Of a stretch of DNA of 64,000 bases, positions 7,611 through 15,956 are shown piece by piece. The stretch lies in contig DVKX01000047.1 of assembly GCA_018715805.1 (NCBI GenBank), forward strand, positions 1-64,000. Direction: 5' to 3'. A program made the position numbers and the translations under genes. The notes below the pieces were generated by a model. That model was not told the DNA's origin and did no database searches. It saw nothing but the letters and a program-made list of their open reading frames with translations. The DNA is from Candidatus Faecousia intestinigallinarum (GTDB lineage: Bacteria; Bacillota; Clostridia; Oscillospirales; Oscillospiraceae). Positions within the stretch are counted from its first letter, which is position 1. Each line of letters starts with the position of its first letter.

Positions 7611-8645
7611 ATGATTGAACGGCAATATGCGGAGTTTGCCTGGGAGCAGACGGCGGCGCTGCTGGCCATCGATTCCCCCACAGGCTATACCGCCAAGGCG
7701 GCCGCCTGGGTGAAAGGCGCGTTTGCAGCTCTGGGCTTTCCGGCGAAATTCACCGCCAAAGGCGGCGTAATTGCCGACCTGGGCGGAGATGGGGACGGCT
7801 TGCTGCTGGCGGCGCATACGGATACGCTGGGCGGCATGGTGGCCGAGATCAAGGGCAATGGCCGCCTGCGCCTAACCGCGCTGGGAGGCATGAACGCCAA
7901 TAACGGAGAGACGGAAAATGTCCGGGTGTATACCCGCACCGGCGTTGTCATTGAGGGCACGCTGCAGCTATGCAACGCCTCCATTCACGTAAACGGAGAC
8001 TATTCCAGCGCAAAACGCGGCTTCGACGCCATGGAAGTGGTGCTGGACGAACCGGTATCCAGCCAGGAGGATACCCGGAAGCTGGGCATTGAGGTAGGAG
8101 ACATCGTTTGTTTCGACCCCAGAACCCGCCGAACAGCCTCCGACTATCTGAAAAGCCGTTTTCTGGATGACAAACTGTCCGTGGGTATCCTCCTAGGCTT
8201 TGCCAAGTATCTGCGGGATCAGGAGATTCGGCCGCCGCGACATACCTATGTCCATGTGACAGTGTACGAAGAGGTAGGTCATGGCGGCTCCGCCTCGGTG
8301 CCCGCAGGGGTGACGGAGGCCATCTCTGTGGACATGGGCTGCGTAGGCGACGGCCTAACGTGCACCGAGCGGCAGGTATCCATCTGCGCCAAGGATTCCG
8401 GCGGCCCCTACAGCTACGAGGTAGTGGGCAAGCTGATAGAAGCGGCGAAGCGAACCGGCGCAGACTATGCGGTGGATGTGTATCCATTCTACGGTTCGGA
8501 TGTGGAGGCTACCCTTCGCGCGGGCTATGACCTCCGGCACGGCCTCATCGGCGCAGGGGTATACGCCAGCCACGGCTATGAGCGCAGCCATATGGACGGC
8601 GTCTACAATACCTTGAAAGTCCTGTGCGGATATTTGGACGTTTGA
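7611..8645 (+). CDS. M42 family metallopeptidase (glutamyl aminopeptidase/FrvX-like)
   Basis: A 344-aa cytosolic zinc or cobalt aminopeptidase of the M42 family. Metal-site residues are visible in order: AAHTDTLG, FLDDKLSVG, EEVGHGG (catalytic and metal Glu), AISVDMG, and the C-terminal YERSHMDG. Length is typical (340-360). The ORF track begins at 7590, but ATG 7611 directly follows GGGAGGATAACC, which overlaps the DUF218 stop. Members trim peptides from the N terminus as large oligomers; specificity cannot be read here. Confidence 0.9.
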   Translation: MIERQYAEFAWEQTAALLAIDSPTGYTAKAAAWVKGAFAALGFPAKFTAKGGVIADLGGDGDGLLLAAHTDTLGGMVAEIKGNGRLRLTALGGMNANNGETENVRVYTRTGVVIEGTLQLCNASIHVNGDYSSAKRGFDAMEVVLDEPVSSQEDTRKLGIEVGDIVCFDPRTRRTASDYLKSRFLDDKLSVGILLGFAKYLRDQEIRPPRHTYVHVTVYEEVGHGGSASVPAGVTEAISVDMGCVGDGLTCTERQVSICAKDSGGPYSYEVVGKLIEAAKRTGADYAVDVYPFYGSDVEATLRAGYDLRHGLIGAGVYASHGYERSHMDGVYNTLKVLCGYLDV

Positions 8646-8656
8646 GAATTTTCCTC

Positions 8657-8685
8657 TTGCATTTCACCGGAATATCTTGTATAAT
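8657..8685 (+). promoter_or_regulatory. tRNA-Leu promoter
   Basis: TTGCAT and TATAAT are separated by 17 bp, and the -10 box ends 12 bp before the tRNA 5' end. Confidence 0.8.
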
Positions 8686-8697
8686 ATCCCGGTAAAC

Positions 8698-8783
8698 GCC
8701 GGTGTGATGGAATGGTAGACGTAGTGGACTCAAAATCCACCGCCAGCGATGGCGTGCCGGTTCGAGTCCGGCCACCGGCACCA
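8698..8783 (+). tRNA. tRNA-Leu (anticodon CAA)
   Basis: Acceptor GCCGGTG pairs with CACCGGC. The anticodon stem GTGGA/TCCAC encloses CTCAAAA, giving anticodon CAA (codon UUG). A class II variable arm (CGCCAGCGATGGCG) and a T arm with TTCGAGT are present, and the 3' CCA is encoded. Length is 86 nt. An AT-rich island begins immediately downstream. Confidence 0.95.
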
Positions 8784-8789
8784 TAAAAA

Positions 8790-8829
8790 CAACCTCTTTT
8801 GTCTATCAAGGCAAGAGAGGTTTCTTTTT
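8790..8829 (+). terminator. Terminator after tRNA-Leu
   Basis: AACCTCTT and AAGAGAGGTT form an imperfect stem followed by TTCTTTTT. Confidence 0.75.
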
Positions 8830-8899
8830 AGAAGTTGTCAAATCATTTCTTCTTGATATATTGATTGCGATATAGTTGAAAAATAAGGAGGCGTTAAGT

Positions 8900-9343
8900 A
8901 TGATAACCCTTAGAGATTTTACCGATAACGATGCCGAAACACTTAAAATCCACCAATATTCTCAGTTATCTGTTGAAGAGATTTCCAAAATGATCGGCGA
9001 ATGGAATCAAAAGCAAATAGATGGCCGTTATTTTGAAATGTTTGCTCTTGTGGATGAAAATATAGTAGTTGGATCTATTTCCCTATATCAACATACCAAG
9101 CATATTGTTGGTTGTGGCCCTGATATTTTTTCTCCTTATCGCAGGCAAGGATTCGCATATTGTGGAATGACGCTTGTATTGGAATATGCGAAACAAAGAG
9201 GATATAAAGTGGCTGTTGCACAGGTTAGAAAAAATAATCTTGCCAGCATAGCCTTACATCAGAAATTGAATTTTGAACTGGATCATGACTATATCAATAC
9301 GAAAGGATATGAGGTGTATTTTTATATAAAGTCGCTTACATAA
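8900..9343 (+). CDS. GNAT family N-acetyltransferase
   Basis: A 147-aa protein with the GNAT fold: an N-terminal strand MITLRDFTDNDAETL, a central VGSISLYQHT strand, the acetyl-CoA loop FSPYRRQGFAYCGMTLVLEYA (RRQGF corresponds to R/Q-x-x-G-x-A/G) and C-terminal IALHQKLNFEL. The acceptor is unknown. Start ATG 8900 follows AAGGAGGCGTTAAGT. Base composition is clearly AT-richer than the flanking core genes, as are the next 1.5 kb, which fits horizontal acquisition next to tRNA-Leu. Confidence 0.8.
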   Translation: MITLRDFTDNDAETLKIHQYSQLSVEEISKMIGEWNQKQIDGRYFEMFALVDENIVVGSISLYQHTKHIVGCGPDIFSPYRRQGFAYCGMTLVLEYAKQRGYKVAVAQVRKNNLASIALHQKLNFELDHDYINTKGYEVYFYIKSLT

Positions 9344-9359
9344 TGATACATTCATAGTT

Positions 9360-9590
9360 ATCCATATCCGCACCCACAACACCACCTTGGAAAAGCGGAT
9401 GCTTGCATACAGCCGCCGTTATCCGGCGATCTGCCAGCAGACGGACGCAGACCCGGAAACGGACTGCATGGAGTTTGATATTGAGAAAGGACGCTTCTCT
9501 TGACCTCTGACCGCCCCCTACAGCGCGGAACGGCGGGAAGCGGCGCGGCGATATGCAAGAGAGAACAACGCCGCTGACAGGCTGAAATGA
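9360..9590 (+). pseudogene. Remnant of a mobile-element-associated hypothetical gene
   Basis: One frame from 9360 reads a plausible C-terminal protein segment (NTTLEKRMLAYSRRYP ... MEFDIEKGRFS), hits an in-frame TGA at 9501-9503, and resumes as LTAPYSAERREAARRYA before a final TGA. There is no start codon or RBS at the upstream edge. From memory it resembles small hypothetical proteins carried on Firmicutes integrative elements, which needs a database check. I read it as a 5'-truncated, stop-interrupted relic. Confidence 0.5.
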
Positions 9591-9677
9591 TGTAGATTTA
9601 TTCATCGATTTGTGCTATACTTTTCTCCGAAGGAATAGAATGACAAATTTTACTTTGTAAGAGCAGGAGATTTGTTT

Positions 9678-10238
9678 ATGAAGTCAGCAGTTTTTAATTT
9701 GTCTGCTCAGCGTTTTGCACTGATGTGGGCAAAAGAACATTTGCCAACGGAAGAGTATACAGAAATAAAAAAATCTTATGATTTTCTGATAAAACGAACA
9801 GTTGCATTTGTCGTTATATGTTGTATCCCCGTTATAATCGCATTTATGTTTCTAGCATTTAACGCGCCTTTTTCAAAAAGCATGGAAAATGCTGCCATTC
9901 CGGAGGGAGCGACTGAATATGTTATGGCAAAAGTGGACTATGACGGTAATTTCTATTGGACGCATGACTCAAAGAAATATGAGTATGCCCTTAAGGATTA
10001 CGGTTTGTCCTCTGAGAATTATGAATTTGGCGATAAAGTAAAAGTGTATATAAATGATGCGCAGGATATTATTAAAGTAACGGCGGACGGCAATTATTCT
10101 AATATCAGAAATATAGAAGTTGGCGTTGGGGTTATTGGCTCCATTTTAATTCCTGTTTTACTCATTCTATGCGTTTATATGCCGATTGCATATCGTACTT
10201 TTGGAAAAAGGTGGATAGAATTCTACAAAGATTTTTAA
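9678..10238 (+). CDS. Hypothetical two-TM membrane protein
   Basis: A 186-aa protein I do not recognise. The first roughly 40 residues are cytosolic and hydrophilic. A transmembrane helix (about 43-65, TVAFVVICCIPVIIAFMFLAF) is followed by a roughly 70-residue external domain with YVMAKVDYDGNFYW and DKVKVYINDAQDIIKV, which resembles a small beta-rich fold. A second helix (about 150-172) and a short basic tail complete it. The start follows AGCAGGAGATTTGTTT. It is AT-rich like its neighbours and flanked by element relics, so it is probably cargo of a decayed mobile element. Confidence 0.6.
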   Translation: MKSAVFNLSAQRFALMWAKEHLPTEEYTEIKKSYDFLIKRTVAFVVICCIPVIIAFMFLAFNAPFSKSMENAAIPEGATEYVMAKVDYDGNFYWTHDSKKYEYALKDYGLSSENYEFGDKVKVYINDAQDIIKVTADGNYSNIRNIEVGVGVIGSILIPVLLILCVYMPIAYRTFGKRWIEFYKDF

Positions 10239-10295
10239 GGCCGCTAAAGCCCAGCTTATCAAGTAACACACAGTAAAACTAAATAAACCACCCAC

Positions 10296-10328
10296 AAGGG
10301 ACAGCCGAGAAAATCGACTGTCCTTTTT
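10296..10328 (+). terminator. Terminator-like hairpin in mobile-element remnant
   Basis: GGACAG and CTGTCC flank a 13-nt loop, followed by TTTTT. It lies between the membrane-protein gene and the next gene relic. Confidence 0.55.
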
Positions 10329-10360
10329 CTATGCCGGCAGGCAGAAAGGAGCAACCAGCT

Positions 10361-10440
10361 ATGACGAAACCGAGAGAGAAAACCCGCAAGGAATTGACCG
10401 CCGAGATTGAGGACAGGCAAAAGAAAAGCCTGAAATACAA
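10361..10440 (+). pseudogene. 5' fragment of a small mobile-element gene (DUF3847-like)
   Basis: An RBS (AGAAAGGAGC) precedes ATG 10361 and a short peptide beginning MTKPREKTRKELTAEIED, which resembles the start of small coiled-coil DUF3847-type proteins found beside relaxase genes on Firmicutes elements. After about 27 residues the similarity is lost, and the frame runs open into antisense of the hisS operon, so the coding end is not real. The family assignment is tentative. Confidence 0.4.
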
Positions 10441-10542
10441 CTCAAAAACAGCAATGAACGGCATAGCCGTTTGGCTATACCGTCCCTCGCTGCAATGTTT
10501 TCTTAATTCACCGCCCCAGATGGGCGCGCCAAAGCCGGTTGC

Positions 10543-10830
10543 TTATTTCCAATATCCCGCGTCCAGCAGCCGGGTCAGAGCGGTGTTGGCCTCCTCATCG
10601 GAAAATAGGCCTGTGAACCGCTTGTCCACCGCCAAGGCTTCCAGTGTCAGCTCCCAGCGTCCCGCCGCTGCCAAAGCGTCAAAGCCATCGCTGGCGCGGT
10701 GGCCGCTCAGCGCCCGGTGGGCGGCTTTCATGGCTTCCTCCGGAGCAATGGGGCGCAGACGCATTCCCAGTTTTACCGCCTTTTCCCGATTGGCCATCCA
10801 GACGGAAACGAATTTTTCTTCCACATTCAT
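10543..10830 (-). CDS. Hypothetical small protein coupled to hisS
   Basis: A 95-aa soluble, mostly helical protein that I do not recognise. Its ATG overlaps the hisS stop (ATGA), so it is probably translated by coupling. No signal peptide, membrane segment or metal motif is visible. Codon use matches core genes, so it is not part of the AT-rich island that begins just beyond its 3' end. The function is unknown and is not necessarily related to histidyl-tRNA synthesis. Confidence 0.65.
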   Translation of the reverse strand: MNVEEKFVSVWMANREKAVKLGMRLRPIAPEEAMKAAHRALSGHRASDGFDALAAAGRWELTLEALAVDKRFTGLFSDEEANTALTRLLDAGYWK

Positions 10831-12179
10831 CGCTCCCGGATCACAGTGCTCTGGCCAGCAGCCAGACCGTCCAAAATGTGGGCAGCCGCCTCCTCAGGAC
10901 ACAGCAGTACCTGTTCCCCCGTGCGCATATCCTTCACGGAACACTTGCCCTGGGCGATCTCATCCTCCCCCAGCAGCACTGCGAAAGGCACGCCCAGCTT
11001 ATCGGCATAACTCATCTTCTGCTTGAACTTTTTTTGTTCGCCATAGAGCTGCACCCGCACCCCGGCACTGCGCAGCTGCTCCGCCAGGGCGATGGCCGGG
11101 GCAGGATCCGCCGTCATGGGCAGCACCAGCGCGTCCGCCGGAGCGCTGCCGTCCTCCGACAACATTCCCTGCTCATCCAGCACATAAAACAGCCGGGTCA
11201 GTCCAATGGAAATACCCACGCCAGGGAGTTTTTTCTCCGTATAATAGCCTGCCAGATCGTCATACCGTCCGCCGGAGCAGACGGAACCGATCTGGGGATA
11301 ATCCAGCAGGGTAGTCTCATACACCGTGCCGGTATAGTAGTCCAGACCCCGGGCGATGGACAGATCCACTGCGAAGTGCGTTTCGGGCACGCCAAAGCCC
11401 GCCAGATTCTCCGTCACCGCCCGCAGCTCCTCCAGACCCTGGTCAAAGGTTTCGTTCCGTCCGCTATATGCTTCCAGCGCCGTGAGCACCTGGGCATTGC
11501 CGCCGGAGATAGCCATAAAGCGCAGGATTCCTTCCGCCTGCGTCTGATCAAGCCCCAGTTCCTCCATCAGCAGCAGCCGCACCTTGTCCGTGCCGATCTT
11601 ATCCAGCTTATCCACAGTGCGCATGATCTCGCCGCTCTTCTCCGCCAGATCCATCATGGCGTAGAAGCCATTGAGCAGCTTGCGGTTATTCACCCGGATG
11701 CAGAAACGGTTCAGTCCGAAGCCACGAAAGATCTTATAGATGATGGCAGGGATTTCCGCTTCGTTGAGCACGCTCAGGCTGCCGTCGCCAATGATATCAA
11801 TGTCCGCTTGGTAAAACTCCCGGAAGCGCCCCCGCTGCGCCCGTTCCCCACGGTAGACCTTGCCGATCTGATACCGGCGGAAAGGAAACGCCAATTCCCC
11901 ATAGTGCAGCGCTACATATTTTGCCAGCGGCACAGTCAGATCGAAGCGCAGCGCCAGGTCGCTGTCGCCCTTGGAAAAGCGATATATCTGCTTTTCCGTT
12001 TCGCCGCCGCCCTTGGCCAGCAGGATCTGGGCGTCCTCAATGACGGGGGTGTCCAGGGGCGCGAAGCCATACTGGGCATAGGTTTTCCGTAAAATATCCA
12101 TCATCCGCTCCATCTTCGCCTGCTTTCCGGGAAGCAGCTCCATAAAGCCGGAGAGGGTGCGCGGTTTGATCCGTTCCAT
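10827..12179 (-). CDS. hisS: Histidine-tRNA ligase
   Basis: A 450-aa class II HisRS charging tRNA-His. Motif 1 lies near residue 40, motif 2 is RAQRGRFREFYQADIDIIG, the HisRS-specific block is RGLDYYTGTVYE, and motif 3 is GVGISIGLTRL. A C-terminal anticodon-binding domain covers about residues 350-440. The start precedes MERIKPRTLSGF. A terminator-like hairpin lies just upstream after mgsA, and the downstream 95-aa gene overlaps by 4 bp. Confidence 0.95.
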   Translation of the reverse strand: MERIKPRTLSGFMELLPGKQAKMERMMDILRKTYAQYGFAPLDTPVIEDAQILLAKGGGETEKQIYRFSKGDSDLALRFDLTVPLAKYVALHYGELAFPFRRYQIGKVYRGERAQRGRFREFYQADIDIIGDGSLSVLNEAEIPAIIYKIFRGFGLNRFCIRVNNRKLLNGFYAMMDLAEKSGEIMRTVDKLDKIGTDKVRLLLMEELGLDQTQAEGILRFMAISGGNAQVLTALEAYSGRNETFDQGLEELRAVTENLAGFGVPETHFAVDLSIARGLDYYTGTVYETTLLDYPQIGSVCSGGRYDDLAGYYTEKKLPGVGISIGLTRLFYVLDEQGMLSEDGSAPADALVLPMTADPAPAIALAEQLRSAGVRVQLYGEQKKFKQKMSYADKLGVPFAVLLGEDEIAQGKCSVKDMRTGEQVLLCPEEAAAHILDGLAAGQSTVIRER

Positions 12180-12200
12180 CTTCGTTCTCCTTTTGCTGGA

Positions 12201-12234
12201 AAAATAAAAGCCGCCCGCCGACAGGCAGGCGGCA
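12201..12234 (-). terminator. Terminator or attenuator between mgsA-like gene and hisS
   Basis: On the - strand GCCGCC...GGCGGC forms a GC-rich stem followed by TTTTATTTTT. It sits about 20 nt before the hisS start, so it either ends minD-mgsA transcription or attenuates hisS. Confidence 0.7.
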
Positions 12235-12245
12235 CAAAAAGTCTA

Positions 12246-12659
12246 TCAATAGCGGGATTTATTGTGGAACATCTCCCGCCAGTCCAAATCGCCCCGCTGC
12301 AGACCCAGAATGAGCATCTCCGCGCTGGCCAGATTGGTGGCGATGGGCACATTCTGCCGATCGCAGTGGCGGATCGTCTCCACCAGCTGGCTGTCCTCCA
12401 TGGCGTCCTTGGAGTTGGGGTCTGTGAAAATCAGCACCATATCGATCTCATTGTAGGCGATGCGGGCGTTGATCTGCTGATGGCCGCCCTGCTTATGGGA
12501 AAGCAGCAGCGTCACCGGCATACCGGTATTATCCGCCACCAGACGGCCTGTGGTCGCCGTGGCGCACAAATTATGCTTGATCAAAATACTCTTATACGCT
12601 GTGCAGAACTGAACCATCAATTCTTTCTTCTTGTCATGCGCCATGAGTGCAATGTTCAC
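12246..12659 (-). CDS. Methylglyoxal synthase-like protein with altered active site
   Basis: A 137-aa MgsA-fold protein. True MgsA converts dihydroxyacetone phosphate to methylglyoxal plus phosphate. The N-terminal IALMAHDKKK, TTGRL and C-terminal VPIATNLASAEMLI are conserved, but the catalytic GGDQQ motif reads GGHQQ (His at about residue 60), and the His/Asp normally found in the following DPxxxxPHDPD stretch are absent (DPNSKDAMEDS). The start is the second GTG, 8 nt after AGAGGAG, not the GTG at 12668 used by the ORF track. It is 26 bp downstream of minD. Methylglyoxal synthase activity is doubtful. Confidence 0.8.
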   Translation of the reverse strand: MNIALMAHDKKKELMVQFCTAYKSILIKHNLCATATTGRLVADNTGMPVTLLLSHKQGGHQQINARIAYNEIDMVLIFTDPNSKDAMEDSQLVETIRHCDRQNVPIATNLASAEMLILGLQRGDLDWREMFHNKSRY

Positions 12660-12684
12660 GGAGATCACTCCTCTGAATAAAATT

Positions 12685-13419
12685 TTACAGAGATACCGGC
12701 ACTACTTTCCCCTGGATCCGTTTCGCGATCCGGCGGCAGGCAGCGGCGGCTCCCCGGCGGGTCTGGTATAGCAACGGCTTGGAATAGGCGGCGGCCAGCG
12801 TCACATTGCTGTCCTCCGGCACCAATCCCAGCAGCGGCAGTCCTGTTCTGTCCATCACATCGTCCACAGTGAGGTTCATGGCAGACACCATTTTTTTATC
12901 CACCCGATTCACGATAAGACGGATATTCTCCTTCCCCATCCGCTCCAGCAGTTCTCCTGCCCGCCCGGCGTCCCGCACAGCGGCGGGATCCGGCCCAGTT
13001 ACCAGCAGAATCCGCCCGGCATAGCGAGCCGCCATGCGGAACCCCAGGTCGATCCCAGCGGGGGCGTCCAGCAGCACATAGTCCGCCTGTTCACAGGCCA
13101 TGGCAAGCATCCTGCCAAAAGCCGCCTGGTCGATCTTCTCCGGGGCGCATTGGATGGGCGCCGTTAAAAACTGAAGGTTGGCAAAGGCAGGGTGCCGCGT
13201 CGCCTTGCTTAAGGAATAGCCTCCCTGGCTCACATCCAGGAAAGACAGCGCGCCCACCTCGCTGAGACCCAGGGAGATGTCCAGATTCCGAAGGCCGATG
13301 TCACAATCGATGCACACCACCCGCTCCCCCAGCTCCGCCAAAGCAGTGGCCACTCCGGCGCAGATGGATGTTTTCCCTGTTCCGCCCTTGCCGGACAGAA
13401 CCGCTATCAATTCCCCCAA
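12685..13419 (-). CDS. minD: MinD-like septum-site ATPase
   Basis: A 244-aa ParA/MinD ATPase with deviant Walker A SGKGGTGKT, switch I-like DCDIGLRNLD and Walker B DYVLLDAPAG. A basic C-terminal amphipathic stretch (ACRRIAKRIQ) could be the membrane-targeting helix. MinD with MinC keeps FtsZ rings away from the poles, but minC and minE are not next to it here. The ORF track starts at 13590; I use TTG 13419, because a promoter lies at 13451-13479, GGAGGAG is 8 nt upstream, and the product then begins MGELIAVLSGKGG as MinD does. mgsA follows. Confidence 0.85.
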   Translation of the reverse strand: MGELIAVLSGKGGTGKTSICAGVATALAELGERVVCIDCDIGLRNLDISLGLSEVGALSFLDVSQGGYSLSKATRHPAFANLQFLTAPIQCAPEKIDQAAFGRMLAMACEQADYVLLDAPAGIDLGFRMAARYAGRILLVTGPDPAAVRDAGRAGELLERMGKENIRLIVNRVDKKMVSAMNLTVDDVMDRTGLPLLGLVPEDSNVTLAAAYSKPLLYQTRRGAAAACRRIAKRIQGKVVPVSL

Positions 13420-13450
13420 CGCCTGCTCCTCCAATTTTGAGTATACTGCC

Positions 13451-13479
13451 ATTATACTGGGATTGCGCACAATTTGCAA
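13451..13479 (-). promoter_or_regulatory. minD promoter
   Basis: On the - strand TTGCAA and TATAAT are separated by 17 bp. It rules out the upstream start codons of the ORF track. Confidence 0.78.
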
Positions 13480-13621
13480 GTGCATTTTGATTATTTTTTG
13501 GAGATTTTTCATTACATCTTCCCTACAGCCACAAATGTATCTGCTTCCCAGACGAGCAGCGCCTTGTTTCTTGTTCCCAGCCGTATTCATAAATAATTTA
13601 CGAAAAAATCCATTTTCCCTC

Positions 13622-13680
13622 TTGCATTTTTCCGGAGAGTGCGCTATGATATGTTAGCACTCAAGGTCAAAGAGTGCTAA
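13622..13680 (+). promoter_or_regulatory. groESL promoter and CIRCE operator
   Basis: TTGCAT and TATGAT (13622-13650) are 17 bp apart. A perfect CIRCE element, TTAGCACTC-N9-GAGTGCTAA, occupies 13654-13680 over the start site. This is the binding site of the heat-shock repressor HrcA, which is not encoded in the window. Confidence 0.97.
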
Positions 13681-13755
13681 AGACATAGATATTTGCAGTC
13701 CGGGGTTACCCCAGGCTCGCAGTCTAAATACCTTTTGCAGTATGGAGGAAGTATT

Positions 13756-15680
<1,925 letters not shown>

Positions 15681-15698
15681 GACATCCCGAAACGCATC

Positions 15699-15735
15699 AT
15701 CCGCCGGCTGCAAGCGCAGCCGGCGGATTTCCTTT
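15699..15735 (+). terminator. groESL terminator
   Basis: ATCCGCCGGCTGC and its near-perfect complement form a long GC-rich stem, followed by TTTCCTTT. Confidence 0.8.
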
Positions 15736-15771
15736 GTCAATAGCTGCCCGGCTTTTGCCGCTGTCGGCGGC

Positions 15772-15956
15772 AAATATTGGGAAATCCTTTTTGCCAGGTT
15801 GGGCGGTGGGTAAAACGGCGCTCCTTCCCCGGCCAATGCAGGGCTTCCCTATAGAGGGCAGTCCCACCCCAGGGCAGTCTAAAAAGATCGTCGGAAAACC
15901 CGCAGGATTTCCCGACGATCTTTTGTTGAGGAAGTCCGGAGGACTTCCCAATATTT
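15772..15956. repeat. Inverted-repeat-bounded intergenic element (MITE-like)
   Basis: A 185-bp non-coding segment is bounded by 17-bp inverted repeats, AAATATTGGGAAATCCT (15772-15788) and AGGACTTCCCAATATTT (15940-15956), with one mismatch. An internal long hairpin (AAAGATCGTCGG...CCGACGATCTTT, about 15884-15927) has a T-run on the - strand and may terminate the ABC transporter transcript. No target-site duplication is evident. Confidence 0.45.

Noticed and set aside
8698-10540. attL/attR pair for the AT-rich island at tRNA-Leu
   Set aside because: I looked for a second copy of the tRNA 3' end near the hisS operon and saw none, so no attachment site is annotated.
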